A DNA stretch of 64,000 nt, taken from the NCBI GenBank assembly GCA_037974665.1, contig CM075773.1:27807853-27871852 (forward strand), given 5' to 3'. The notes below the pieces were generated by a model that had not been told where the DNA came from, made no database searches, and saw only the letters and a program-made list of their open reading frames with translations. Made by a program: the position numbers and the translations under genes. This DNA is from Ehretia macrophylla. Its lineage: Eukaryota; Streptophyta; Magnoliopsida; Boraginales; Ehretiaceae. How positions within the stretch are numbered: position 1 is the stretch's first letter; every line of letters starts with the position of its first letter. Shown here in pieces: positions 1 to 11,684 of the stretch.

Positions 1-1105
1 TTTTTGAAAGATTTTCAAGAATTTTTAGCCCTCACCTTCGCAAAACAACAAGAAGATGCACAAGGCTCTTAATGGTTGCACAAGATTGACTCTTTTCCTT
101 GCTTAGCCGAGACACCACTCAATTTTCTCAAATTTCCTAGCTTAGTAACCAAGTTCTTAGTAGGTGCATGTGGTTAGAACAAGAAGAAAAGAAATGGAAG
201 CTAGCAAACTCACCTAAGCCAAAATGGAGGTTCAAAGAGCTTGCATGTGAGTTTCTTGCAACCTAGCTTGCTTAGTCGAGCTCCCTAGCTTCTTGCATGC
301 CTTGATGAACCATGGAGTGATGAAGATAAGCTATGGAGTGTAGAAACTCAGCCAAGGCCGAGAGAGAGAAAGAAGAAATGAGAGAGGAATGAGAGGAAAT
401 GAAGGAAAATGAAAGAAAATGAAAAGCTTTGTTGGGCAAAGGTGCTTGTCGGCCTAGGGCTTGCAAAAATCTGATTTTGTGTCTTCAAGAAGCATCATTT
501 GAAGGGTCTAGCATGGGCAAGGAGCTTGTGTCGAGAATGGTGGAGCTTGGTAGAGTTTTTGAGCTATTTTTTTTTATTGCTTTGTGTCATTAGTTGTCAT
601 AGAACTGTCTAGGTTCAATTTTTGAATTATGCAAGCAAGCACAAATGCTCACAAGGTGGCCGGCCAAGGCATTGCAAGAATCTGAATTTTTTGTCTTGTT
701 CAAGGCTTATTTTATTGTGTATTTGGGATATGCAAAGAATAAAGAATAAAGAATGTCTAGCTTTTTGTGAGATTTTGTCTTCTAGTGGGTTGAATTAGCA
801 ATTTAATATTAGTTAGTGGAGTTTGTAGGATTAATTAATGGTTTAGTACTTCGTGTAAGATGCTTTCTTGATTAGCGTGAGGGCACATTTTTCTAGGTTT
901 AGGGCACGTAGTACGAGGTAAAGCACGAACTACGAGATGAATGCACGTTTCCCCAAGTAAATGAATGCAACCCTAAATAAATGCACGTAATTCAATACAA
1001 GGCACACAAAACGAAACACAATTCTTAAACCTAGGCCAAGGCACGCAAATCTAGGTTAGGCACACGAAACGAGGTATTGCACACAAATCGAGGTCGGGCC
1101 TCACA
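1..1105 (-). repeat. 3' LTR of the Tekay-like element (partial)
   Basis: Bases 1-1105 align with 8394-9491. Both copies end in TCACA on the plus strand, that is TGTGA at the LTR start on the element strand. The outer 2.4 kb of this LTR and its target-site duplication lie left of the window. Confidence 0.93.
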
Positions 1106-1123
1106 TCCTCCCCTCCTTAAAAG
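1106..1123 (-). other. polypurine tract of the Tekay-like element
   Basis: On the minus strand an AAGGAGGGGAGGA run directly abuts the TGTGA start of the 3' LTR. This is the expected plus-strand primer position. The second element has a similar tract at the equivalent place. Confidence 0.88.
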
Positions 1124-1145
1124 AATTTCATCCCGAAATTCAATA

Positions 1146-2138
1146 TTACCTTTGAAATAAAGCTGGATACTGTTGCTCCATCTGGTCTCGCCTTTCCCAT
1201 GTTGCTTCTTCAACTCGTTGATGATCCCACAACACTTTTACCATCGGTATAGATTTGTTGCGCAACGCCCGATCTTGTTGGCCTAGGATCCGAATGGGCT
1301 TCTCCTCATAAGACAAGTTCTCCCGAAGCTGCAACAGCTCTGGCTCCAAGTTATGCGATGGATTAGGGTGATACTTCCGTAGCATAGAAACATGAAAGAC
1401 GTCGTGAATATTGGAGAGGTTTTGGGGTAGTTCCAGGCGGTACGCCAACTTGCCAACCTTGTCAATTATCTCAAATGGTCCTACGAACCTCCGGCTCAAC
1501 TTTCCACCCTTGCCGTGTTTAATCAATCCCCTTCGGGGTGATATCTTCAAGAACACCTTGTCGCCGACCTCAAACTCTAGGCTCCGTCTCCGTCGGTCTG
1601 CATAACTTTTCTGCCTTCTTTGGGCGGTAAGCATCCATTTCCAGATGAGGTGGATATTATCAACATTCTTCATAAGTTCAGGTAGAAGGGTTGGGTCAAA
1701 AGTCTTTGTCTCACCTACTTCATCCCAGTAAATTGAGGATCGACACTTACGTCCATACAACGCCTCAAATGGGGCCATCCCGATAGTGGCTTGATAACTA
1801 TTATTATAAGCGAACTCCGCTAGAGACAAATATTTCTCCCAACCTTTCCTGAAATCTAAAACACACGCCCTCAGCATATCGTCTAGAATCTGAATAGTTC
1901 TCTCAGATTGTCCATCAGTCTGAGGGTGATAAGCCGTGCTGAAACTCAACTTCGTTCCCAAAGCTTCTTGCAATCTTTTCCAAAATCGGGAAGTAAAACG
2001 AGGATCCTTATCCGATACAATACTCACAGGAATCCCGTGCAATCTTACAATCTCCGCCACATACATATCTCCCAACTTCTCAGGACTATCCTCCTTGTTC
2101 ATCGGTAAGAAGTGTGCTGACTTAGTCAATCTATCCAC
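1146..2138 (-). pseudogene. integrase catalytic core, GPY/F and chromodomain (pol fragment)
   Basis: This 330-codon open segment begins in the integrase core (VDRLTKSAH near residue 1). It contains the [12 protein letters not shown] block with the second Asp and the [13 protein letters not shown] block with the catalytic Glu. It continues through the GPF motif ([10 protein letters not shown]) and the [13 protein letters not shown] linker to a C-terminal chromodomain-like stretch ([15 protein letters not shown]). It would integrate element cDNA, and the chromodomain would target chromatin. It is cut from the integrase N-terminus by a TAG at 2145-2147 that replaces the Trp normally found there, so it is a piece of a broken polyprotein, not a separate gene. 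Confidence 0.9.
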
Positions 2139-2144
2139 TATGAC

Positions 2145-3476
2145 CTAAACGGCGTCATGACCTTTTTGTGACCTGGGTAGGTCCATGACAAAGTCCATAG
2201 TTATATGTTCCCATTTCCATTGAGGAATCTCCAATGGCTGTAGTAAACCTGCTGGTCGTTGATGTTCTGCTTTGACTCTCTGGCAAGTCAAACACCGTGC
2301 CACAAACTCCGCGATCTCTCTCTTCATGTTATTCCACCAATAGTGTTGCTTCAAATCTCCGTACATCTTTGTTCGACCGGGGTGAATAGTATATCTTGAA
2401 TTATGGGCTTCTTCAAGAATCTTCTTTTTCAGCTCTGGCTCATTAGGAACACAAATCTGATTCCTAAACCTCCAAACACCATCATCATGAAACTTGAAAT
2501 CTATGTTGCTTTCTTTAATCTTCTGAAACTGTTGGTCCTTCTGTTGAGCCTCTCGTAATTCAGACAACAAGGTCGATTGAACCTGTGTAGTGGCAAATAG
2601 TAACCCTTTTTGAGTCAATTGTGGTTTCCCCAAAAATGCTTCCTCCAACAACTCCTGCACCTTGACTTCCAGTTTTGCCATGCTCGCTTTCCTACTTAAG
2701 GCATCTGCAACTACATTTGCTTTACCGGGCACATAATTGATTGTGCAGTTATAATCATCCAAAAGCTCCATCCACCGCCTTTGCCTCATGTTCAACTCCT
2801 TTTGTGAAAACAAGTATTTCAAGCTCTTGTGATCGGTGAACACCTCAAACTTGTTACCCCACAGATAGTGCCTCCATTTCTTGAGTGCAAACACAATAGC
2901 CGCTAACTCCAAATCATGCGTCGGGTAGTTCAATTCATAGGGCTTCGGTTTCCTAGAGGCATATGCAATCACTCTACCATTTTGCATCAATACACAACCC
3001 AATCCTTCCTTCGAAGCATCGCTATAGATTAAAAAACCTTGACTCCATTCAGGCAATGCAAGAACAGGTATGGTAGTCAATCTTCTCTTCAATTCTTGGA
3101 AACTGTTCTCACACTTGTCATCCCACACGAACTTTGTTTTCTTTTGAGTGAGCTTTGTAAGCGGTCCTGCAATCTTAGAGAAATCTTTCACGAATCTCTG
3201 ATAATAGCCAGCTAGACCAAGAAACCTCTGAACCTTCGTAACATTTTCCAGCTTCTTCCAAGACATCACCGCTTCTATCTTTGCTGGATCCACTACTATT
3301 CCCTCTTGGGATATGATGTGCCCCAAAAATGCAATCTGCTGCAACAAAAACTCGTACTTACTAAACTTTGCATACAATTGATGTTCTCGAAGTTTCTGCA
3401 ATACCAATCGCAGATGTTGTTTATGCTCAGCATCGGATTTCAAGTATACCAAAATATCATCAATGAAGATCACCAC
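2145..3476 (-). pseudogene. reverse transcriptase C-part, RNase H and integrase zinc domain (pol fragment)
   Basis: This 443-codon segment opens at the reverse transcriptase catalytic motif (FIDDILVY, residues 4-11), followed by [11 protein letters not shown] and the RT thumb and connection. RNase H follows ([24 protein letters not shown]). The integrase HHCC zinc domain comes next (HPGRTKMYG with CLTCQRVK) and then the first catalytic Asp block ([13 protein letters not shown]). It ends at the TAG at 2145-2147. The apparent start Met is internal to RT: an in-frame TAA at 3480-3482, where Gln is expected, truncates the reading just upstream. Confidence 0.9.
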
Positions 3477-3811
3477 AAATTAGTCCAAGTAGGGTTGAAA
3501 TACCATGTGCATCAAGTCCATAAAGTTGCAGGGGCATTAGTTAGTCCAAATGGTATCACCACATATTCATAATGCCCATATCTTGTCCTAAAAGCTGTTT
3601 TAGGCACATCCTCCTTTTTGATCCGCAACTAATAGTACCCTTGCCTCAAGTTGAGTTTCGAATACACTTTGGCTCCTTGAAGTTGATCAAATAACTCGTC
3701 GATCAGTGGAAGTGGGTATTTATTCTTGACGGTCACTTGGTTCAATCCTCGGTAGTCGATGCATAGCCTTACCGTTCCGGCTTTCTTCTTTACAAATAGG
3801 ACTGGTGTACC
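3477..3811 (-). pseudogene. reverse transcriptase N-part, interrupted
   Basis: The minus-strand translation keeps RT fingers and palm signatures ([25 protein letters not shown]) but not in one open frame. In-frame stops lie at 3812-3814 (Trp to TAG) and 3629-3631 (Gln to TAG). A single-base loss around 3520-3530 shifts the frame, and another stop is at 3480-3482. No long open frame exists here. Confidence 0.85.
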
Positions 3812-4633
3812 CTACAGGGAAGAACTTGGTTGAACAAACCCCTTCTTCAACAATCCTTGCAATTGGTCCTTCAATTCTTGTAGCTCGGCTGGTTCCATAC
3901 AATAGGGAGCTTTAGATATTGGCTGGGTGCCAGGCAGTAACTCTATAGTGAACTCGATCTCCCGATTTGGGGGTAAACCAGGCAATTCTTCTGGCAACAC
4001 ATCCGCATAGTCTTTGATCACTGGCATCTTCTCCAACTTAGCTTTATCCGACGGCTTGTTGATGAGGTAAGCTAAGTATCCACTACACCTTTTTCTCAAG
4101 GACTTCACTGCTTTCATAGATGAAATGATGGAACTCCTGATGAAATCTCTTCGACCCATTACCTCCAGTATTGGTTGACCAGGTATCTGGAACGTTACAA
4201 TCTTCGTCCAATAATCTAGTTGGGCATGATGCTTTGCCAACCAGTCCATCTCTAAAATGACCTCATAGTCTCGAAAAGGTAATACAATAAGATTGGCTGA
4301 GAATTCCCTATCCTTAATTTGGATTTTACATGCTTTACAAGCTGAGCTAGTAACAAGATTAGAACCCATCGGAGTACCAACTTCTACTTCGTAAGGCAAA
4401 CATACAACTCGTAGTTTCACATGTTGCACACATAAGGGAATAATATATGAATGAGTAGCACCTGGATCAATTAGCACCATAACAGGTTGATTCAGTATGA
4501 AGAATGTACCTTCAACAACATCGGTCTCCTCTAGAAGCTCCTCGCACTCAATAGCATAAGCTCGAGCCTGAACTCTAGGAACTGGAGTCTTGCCTCTACC
4601 AGCTGGTTTAACCTGATTTTGTCCTGCTGCCAT
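3812..4633 (-). pseudogene. aspartic protease and start of reverse transcriptase (pol fragment)
   Basis: This 273-codon segment holds a retropepsin-like protease with the active-site motif VLIDPGATHS (about residues 52-61; D-P-G where D-S-G is commoner) and a downstream DYEVILEMDWL flap block. The linker LPGLPPNREIEFTIELLPGT leads into the RT N-terminal block. It stops at 3812-3814. Its first Met is in a different frame from the zinc-knuckle region upstream, so a frameshift near 4630 separates gag from pol. Confidence 0.88.
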
Positions 4634-4842
4634 TTAGGGCAATCCTTGATCTGATGCTGATCATTGCCACATCTCACTCATCGTCCTGACTTCTTCCAGC
4701 ATTGGACCTCGGTATGACCCTTCTTGTCACAATAAGAACAGTTGATAGACTGAGTAGCAGGTGAACTACCTGTGGATCCGCAGGTGGAAGAGGTTGATGG
4801 TGCTTTAGTCGGGCCACGGTTATTAGCTTGTCTGTTCTGGCT
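4634..4842 (-). pseudogene. gag zinc-knuckle region, interrupted
   Basis: The first CCHC knuckle is intact on the minus strand (CSYCDKKGHTEVQC, spacing CX2CX4HX4C). A second knuckle follows (RCGNDQHQIKDC) whose first Cys has become TGA at 4678-4680. Zinc knuckles of this kind bind element RNA during packaging. The region is cut off from the main gag segment by a TAG at 4843-4845. Confidence 0.82.
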
Positions 4843-5658
4843 CTAGCCCTGACTATGACTCTGGCTCTGAAATTTTCTCTGTTGACCTGAAGGCTGGTAT
4901 GGTTTCTTGTTTGGCTGACTCGAACTGGCTCTGTCAAGTTTCCTCTTCTCAACTTGGGAAGCAGCAACAAAGAGAGCATAATAGGTATCGAAGTCAAGCG
5001 AAGCCAACTGGTCCTGAATCTCTGGCCTCAATCCAGTCATAAATTTCCACATCTTCGCCTCCAGAGTATTGACCATATATTGAGCATAGCGGGACAGTCG
5101 GTCAAAACGAGCCTCGTACTGGGCCACCGTCATGTTACCTTGGTTCAGGTGCATGAATTCCTCAATCCGCCTCTGCCTGGAAACTGTAGATACATATTTT
5201 TCCTTGAATGCCTTAACGAAATTACCCCACAAGTGAGGTGTCTGATCAGTTTCCCACAGTGCCTCCACAGTGTGCCACCAATGCTTAGCATCCCCGTGCA
5301 ACAGAAACACAGCAAACTCCACCTTTTCTTCATCAGTATAATCAAGTGGCCTCAAAATCCTCTCGATATCGGACAGCCAAGCCTCTTCTTTCTCCTCATC
5401 AGCTTCCCCATGGAATTTGGACGGGCAAAAGTCAAAGAACTCCCCCATTCTGCTATGTCTCCCATGGTTACCATCATTCCTGTTGTTGTTGTTGTTGTTT
5501 GCTTCACGTGCATCTTGACGATCCATCACTTGTGACACGCGATCCATGGCATTCGCCATCATGTTAAACATAGATATGCCGGGATTAGTTTGATAAGCAC
5601 CTCCGGTCTCTTGGGGTTCACCACTCCTATTAGTAGTGTGGGCACTAGGGCCAGCCAT
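4843..5658 (-). pseudogene. gag capsid segment
   Basis: This 271-codon open segment starts at an ATG 246 bp inside the primer-binding site, the expected place for gag. An Asn-rich run (about residues 54-59) precedes a retrotransposon gag domain (FHGEADEEKEEAWLSDIERI through WHTVEALW, FKEKYV and the QYEARFDRLSRY block). The Lys/Gln/Ser-rich tail leads toward the zinc knuckles but is ended by TAG at 4843-4845, a Gln-to-stop change. It would form the virus-like particle shell. Confidence 0.88.
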
Positions 5659-5903
5659 CTATAGGCACAGATTGCGATGCACAATTTATTGAAATACGAC
5701 AAACAAGAATTTAATGCATAAGATATGCAACATAATATAGATGCACAATTCTATAAACAATTAAGACATATTAATCACTTAAGCACATAGAACATAGAAG
5801 GCACATTTAACATTATCACACAATAACATATAGACAATTCATCCTAATTATCATAGGGCTCTACCCATGGTCTGAGAGTTAAACCCGGGCTTAAGCAATC
5901 TAA

Positions 5904-5915
5904 GCTCTGATACCA
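5904..5915 (-). other. primer-binding site (tRNA-iMet) of the Tekay-like element
   Basis: Minus-strand TGGTATCAGAGC is complementary to the 3' end of plant initiator-Met tRNA. It lies 14 bp inside the 5' LTR edge, which sets the LTR boundary and the element orientation. Confidence 0.92.
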
Positions 5916-5929
5916 TTCTTTCTATAAGG

Positions 5930-8900
5930 TGTCACGCCCAACCCGGCCTATAAAGGTTAGACTAGGGTGTGATCTAAACATTCAGGTCATATCTCGTACT
6001 TAATCGTTCATGAAAGTTTAACACTTACGTTTTAGCCTAAACTCCATAATTTTCTAGAAAACCGACAGGATAACTGCTGTAATTGGGCTCTTTAGTTTGA
6101 CCTAGTTCTCTAAACACCTCAAATTTCATTTCCAACTAAGATTACTATTTACCATCAATTGAAATGCCTACTAGTTATCTCGATGTCTCGTCTGATTAAT
6201 AACCTAGCATGATACTATATCTCGTTTGTTTGTTAATCCTCGTTACAAAAGTACCTGTTGATCTTAGCTTAACAATGGGTACCTGCTTAAGATTGGATAG
6301 GTTCATTTTACTTAGTCCTTACCTGATACTTCATAATCCTATGATAGATACTAGCCAGAACCGAAAGCAAAACGGCCATAGTAGTGTCTGAATAGTTATT
6401 ATTAGTACAAGCCAAAATTAGACCCCAAATTACAACGGGCGTCTTTTACATTACAAACATCAAGCAACATGAAAAGAAATAGTCTTCAAGCAGCATAGTG
6501 TTCACAAATGGCCATAATCAAGCAAAGCACATAGGACAGGAAATCATTCCAAGGAATCATCATTAGGCACGTCGTCCTCGGGTACCTGTTCCTGATCTTC
6601 TTCACCTGAGATGATAAAAGAGGGTGAGTCCTTATGAACTCAGCGAGGGGGAATGAGAAAATAAGTTTTGAAACTCATTTTCCGGCTCAACTTATGAAAA
6701 TCCTTTTTGCAAGCATGAATATATCACAAGTAACTACATAACATAATATAAAAGTAAAGGAATACAATTACCCGTCTTTCCTCCCCGAGGTCCTCTAGGA
6801 ACCAAGCGAGAGTACTTATACACATAGTAAAAAAGATACGGTGAGCTTTTGCTCTCAGTCCTTTTCTAGTATCTTTTCTTGCGGCCGACTTCATATCATC
6901 CCCTTATCACGCCAAATGGGTGTACTCCGGATGTCCCCCGAAATCCTACGACCCAACTCTCCGAGGAAGTCTAGCCCCCACGTGAGAGAGGGAATTGGAC
7001 AATGGTAGTCATGGTTGCACCGACAAGCTCGATGCCGCCCGCTGTGCGTGAACGCTACCACGCCAGAATGAAAGGTTGCAACCTTGTATGCAATGCACAT
7101 TTATGACATTTAATATATCACATTAGGAGGACAACAAAGTAGGTTGCCTCTGAGCAGTCATAAGATTGCACATTGACAAGTAAACAAGCGAAGCACGATA
7201 TGACAAGTAATTTCACTTGAGAAGCACATGGAGTAATATGAATATTAAATGGGCAGCCATGTAATGCATGTAAATCTAGTCATATAACTCACTTCGAAGT
7301 TCACGTAATCAAATAACAAGATTATTCAATATGCAACGACATCTACGTGGGTCTGGGTGCAAGAAAGGCCTACTTGTCAATATGTAATGATCAAAATCAC
7401 ATTTAGGGCTACAAGGACAACTACGGGCAGCCTACTAATCATATAATTAAACACGATATTCATAGGATCAACACTTAGCGAAATTACCTAGTCACTAGGG
7501 TTTCAATTCGTACTTACCCGTGCGATTAAGCCCAAGTCATCTCGTAATTAAACTCAAGCCGCGCATTGATTAGTTCATACACCCTCAAGCATTCAAAACA
7601 GTCCACACAACATCCCAATGCCACAATCCCAAGCATTTAATACAACAAGAGAAGCTACAATAATTTTTCTAAGCATATCACTAAGTGGAACCCTCACTGC
7701 AATGGACAGTTTTCTCACAATCATTAAGACAAGCAAAAAATCTCCAATTCCAGTGAATAAGATGTCAAACTAAAGATTAAGGAGTGAACTAAATTCAGAA
7801 ACAAACCTAGCATCATTTGGAGTTCGGGTTCAATAGTTATAGCCAAAACAGTGAGACTACACAAGACTGTCCAGATTTGCACATATTTCAATAATTATCG
7901 TTTTTGAGGGCCTTAGTGTCAGATTTAGCCTTAGTCCATTTCTGAAAAAAATGTCCAGAACCGAAAAATATAGCAGTACACCAAATTTCATTGATTTTGG
8001 ATATCCTTTACTAAGTCAAAACTGGTTCGTTCTACAAGGTCAGTGAATCTGCCAAAACCTGCTTCATTTTTCCAGACTTTCCAGATTTGGACACATTTTA
8101 ATAATTTGCCATTTTGAGGACATTAGAGTTAAAATTATCTTTGGCCTATTTCTGTGAAAAATGTTCAGAACTAGAAAAAATAATTACCTACCAATTTTCA
8201 CTCATTTTCAACATCATTTACCTATCCAAAATCACCTTGCACCAACAGGACAGAAAGCTGTCACATACACGATTTCATCTATCATCACATTCTAGCCAAA
8301 AATCTTGCCATGCATAGTTATAAAAGCTTATGAACACACATATATCTCAAGTAAAAAAGTAAAAATAGACATTTAAGGGCATGCATGTGGTTTTTTGAAA
8401 GATTTTCAAGAAGTTTTAGCCCTCACCTTAGCAAAACAACAAGAAGATGCACAAGACTCTTGATGGTTGCACAAGATTGACTCTTTTTCTTGCTTAGCCG
8501 AGACACCACTCGATTTTCTCAAATTTCCTAGCTTAGTAACCAAGTTATTAGTAGGTGCATGTGGTTAGAACTAGAAGAAAAGAAATGGAAGCTAGCAAAC
8601 TCACCTAAACCGAAGTTGAGGTTCAAAGAGCTTGCATGTGAGTTTCTTGCAACCTATCTTGCTTAGTCGAGCTCCCTAGCTTCTTGCATGCCTTGATGAA
8701 CCATGGAGTGATGAAGATAAGCTATGGAGTGTAGAAACTCAGCCAAGGCCAAGAGAGAGAGAGAAGAATTGAGAGAGGAATGAGAGGAAATGAAGGAAAA
8801 TGAAAGAAAATAAAAGCTTTGTTGGGCAAAGAAGCTTGTCCACCTAGGGCTTGCAAAAATCTGATTTTGTGTCTTCAAGAAGCATCATTTGAAGTGTCTA

Positions 8901-9491
8901 GCATGGGCAAGGAGCTTGTGTCGAGAATGGTAGAGCTTGGTAGAGTTTTGAGCTATTTTTTTATTGCTTTGTGTCATCAGTTGTCATAGAATTGTCTACG
9001 TTCAATTTTTGAATTATGCAAGCAAGCACAAATGCTCACAAGGTGGTCGGCCAAGGCATTGCAAGAATCAGAATTTTTATCTTGTTCAAGGCTTATTTTA
9101 TTGTGTATTTGGGATATGCAAAGAATAAAGAATAAAGAATGTCTAGCTTTTTATGAGATTTTGTCTTCTAGTGGGTTGAATTAGTAATTTAATATTAGTT
9201 AGTGGAATTTGTAGGATTAATTAATGGTTTAGTGCTTCGTGTAAGATGCTTTCTTGATTAGCTTGAGGGTACGCTTTCCTAGGTTTAGGGCATGCAGTAC
9301 GAGGTAAGACATGAACTACGAGATGAATGCACGTTTTCCCAAGTAAATGCATGCAACTTTCAATTAATGCACGTAATTCAATGCATGGCACACAAAATGA
9401 AATACGATTCTTAAACCTAGGTCAAGGCACACAAATCTAGGTTAGGCACACAAAATGAGGTATTGAACGCAAATCGAAGTCAGGCATCACA
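5930..9491 (-). repeat. 5' LTR of the Tekay-like element, complete
   Basis: The 3,562 bp LTR runs from plus-strand TGTCACGCCC at 5930 to GCATCACA at 9491. On the element strand this is TGTGATGC to GGGCGTGACA, giving short imperfect terminal inverted repeats with TG and CA ends. It should hold the promoter, R and U5 regions, which I could not delimit. It has no convincing ORF; the open frames of 60-71 codons are chance. The last 1.1 kb matches the partial LTR at 1-1105. Confidence 0.9.
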
Positions 9492-9529
9492 ATGGTAAGC
9501 CAAACCGGGGCAAAAACAATTGAAAAGAG
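9492..9529 (-). other. 5S spacer remnant next to the Tekay LTR
   Basis: This 38 bp piece matches the spacer stretch that normally reads TGGCAAGCCTAACCGGGGC followed by the A-run. The terminator A-run is broken here (AAAAACAATT). Bases 9492-9496 would be the right copy of a 5 bp target duplication, but the left copy is outside the window. Confidence 0.85.
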
Positions 9530-9647
9530 GGGTGCAACACGATGACTTCCCAGGCGCTCATCCATCCTAATACTACTCTCACCCAAGCACGCTTAACTTC
9601 GTAGTTCTTATGGGATCTGGTGCAATAGTACTAGTATGATCACACCC
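9530..9647 (-). rRNA. 5S rRNA gene copy 1
   Basis: This is the component of the large ribosomal subunit transcribed by RNA polymerase III. Copy 1 is full length (118 nt) with 13 differences from the majority: 3 in the C box, 1 in IE, none in the A box. The -28 motif is CACATAAGGG. It is the copy nearest the Tekay insertion and one of the most diverged. Confidence 0.92.
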
Positions 9648-10207
9648 GTCATGTTGTGGGTATAAAGCCCTTATGTGTTGACGTTTCACAGTCCCAATCC
9701 AGAGAGACGGCCTATTCGAAAGGCCCAATGGCCTTATCGACAACCCATCTACTTCAACAACGCAGTATCCTCGCTAGACGTGATATCGACTCGTTGTAGG
9801 GCCTTCCAATGTCCCTCGAGTTAGGTCGTCGTCATTTTAATTGCTCACGACTACGATCTGGGACAGAAAAACAGAGAAAAAGAAGAAATGTGGTCCGAAA
9901 TTGATGAAAACATGCAATTTTGGGATCTAAAAATAGGCACAGTCGAGCAGGCTTGCTGCACCTGTTGTAGAGCTCTCGAAGAGCTTTCCAACGGTATACT
10001 GTGCACCACGTAACTCCTTATGGATCAAAAGTTATCGGCGCCAGAGCAACGGAGACCTAGTCACAAGCCTTATGCCCTCGGTTTGCGGGCCCAGCCTCTA
10101 CATGAAGCGAAGTTGTCTTGTCCAAGGTGCCGTGGGATTCAGTAATAGAAATATGGTGGATAAAGTATCTTGACAACCCTAACTGGGGCAAAAAAAATTG
10201 AAAAGTG

Positions 10208-10325
10208 GGGTGCAACACGAGGGCTTCCCAAGGGGTCACCCATCTTAGTACAACTCTCGCCCAAGCTCGCTTAACTTCGGAGTACTGATGGGATCCGGTG
10301 CATTAGTGCTAGTATGATCGCACCT
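10208..10325 (-). rRNA. 5S rRNA gene copy 2
   Basis: Full length with 8 differences (C box 2, A box 1). The -28 box CACATAAAGG is intact. It carries n15 C-to-T, a variant common in the left block. Confidence 0.93.
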
Positions 10326-10886
10326 GTCATGTTGATGGTACAAATCCTTTATGTGTTGACGGTTCACAGTCCCAGCCCATAGAGATGGCCCATTCAAAAG
10401 GCCCAACATGCTTAACGACAACCCATCCGCTTCAACAATGCAGCATCCTCACAAGACGTGATATCGACACGTTGTACGGCCCTATAATGTCCCGCGAATT
10501 AGGCTGTCATCCTTTTAACTGCTCACGACGTACGATCCGGGATGAAAAAACAGAGCAAAAGAAGAAAAGTGGCCTGAAACTGATGGAAATGTTCAATTTT
10601 GGGATCAAAAAATAGGCACAGCCGAGCAGGCTTGCTGCCCCAGTCGTAGAGCTCTCATAGTGCTTTCCAACAGTATGTTGTGCGCATCGTAACTCCTTAC
10701 GGATCAAAAGTTATGGGCACTGGAGCGACGGAGACCTAGTCACAAGCCCTATGCCCTCGGTTTGCGGGCCCAACCTCTACTTGAAGCGAAGGTGTCTTGC
10801 CCAAGGTGTCATGGGATTCGATAATAGAAATTTGGTGCATAAAGTATCTTGGCAACCCTAACCAGGGCAAGAAAAATTAAAAAGGG

Positions 10887-11004
10887 GGGTGCAACACGAG
10901 GACTTCTCAGGGGGTCACCCATCCTAGTACTACTCTCAGCCAAGCATGCTTAACTTCAGAGTTCTGATGGGATCCGGTGCATTAGTACTAGTATGATTGC
11001 AGCC
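10887..11004 (-). rRNA. 5S rRNA gene copy 3
   Basis: Full length with 9 differences (IE 1, A box 1). The -28 box is intact. It has changes at four CpG sites, including n47 C-to-T and n7 G-to-A. Confidence 0.93.
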
Positions 11005-11567
11005 GTCATGTTGAGGCGACAATTCCTTTATGTGTTGACGGTTCACAGTCCCAGCCCAGAGAGATGTCCCATTCAAAAGGCCCAATGGGCTTAATGACAA
11101 CCCATCCACTTCAACAATGCAACATCCTCGCAAGACGTGATATCGAAGCATTATAAGGACCTCAAATGTCTGGCGAGTTAGGTTGTCGTCCTTTTAAAAG
11201 CTCACGACGTATGATTCGGGATGAAAAAATAGGGCAAAAGAAGAAAAGTGGCCCAAAACAGAAGAAAATGTTCGATTTTGGGCTCCAAAAATGGGCGTAG
11301 CCAACCAGGCTTGCTGCCCCCGTTGTAGAACTCTTGGAGATCTTTCCAACGGTATGTTATGCGCTGCTTAACTCATTACATCTCAAAAGTTGTGGGCACC
11401 GAAGCGACGGAGACCTGGTCACAAGCTCTACGCCCTCGGTTTGCGGGCCCAGCCTCTACGTGAAGCGAAGTTGTCATGCCCAATGTGCCGTGGGATTCGT
11501 TAATAGAAATGTGGTAGATAAAGTATCTTGGCAACCCTAACCGGGGCAAAAAAAATTAAAAAATGAG

Positions 11568-11684
11568 GGGTGTAACACGAGGACTACCCAGGGGCCACCC
11601 ATCCTAGTACTACTCTTGCCCAAGCACGCTGGACTTCAGAGTTCGGAAGGGATCCGGTGCATTAGTGCTGGTATGACCGCACCC
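11568..11684 (-). rRNA. 5S rRNA gene copy 4
   Basis: 117 nt: one base is lost from the G-run (plus strand) in the C box. Eleven differences include a rare cluster toward the 5' half of the gene (plus-strand CTGGACTTC and TTCGGAAGGG, then GACCGC) that recurs only in copy 58. The -28 motif is CACATAAAAG. Confidence 0.92.

Larger units (their letters stand above)
1..9491 (-). mobile_element. Tekay/Del-like Ty3-gypsy LTR retrotransposon, left end outside window
   Basis: Read on the minus strand the order is 5' LTR (5930-9491), tRNA-iMet primer site, gag, protease, reverse transcriptase, RNase H, integrase, chromodomain, polypurine tract, 3' LTR (1-1105, incomplete). The order PR-RT-RH-INT defines Ty3-gypsy. 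The C-terminal chromodomain-like segment and long LTRs point to the Tekay (Del) lineage of chromoviruses. The coding part is split by at least six in-frame stops and two frameshifts, so this copy is not autonomous. The two LTR copies differ at roughly 4% of sites over the first 360 bp compared, so the insertion is not recent. Sequence to the right of 9491 is 5S spacer, so the element is nested in the 5S array. Confidence 0.93.

Noticed and set aside
1146-5658. Intact autonomous gag-pol polyprotein
   Set aside because: At least six in-frame stops and two frameshifts interrupt it; the segments are annotated separately as broken.
8389-9491. A short 1.1 kb LTR pair (1-1105 with 8389-9491)
   Set aside because: The shared part is limited only by the window edge. 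The primer-binding site at 5904 and the terminal TGTCACGCCC at 5930 show that the LTR is 3.56 kb.
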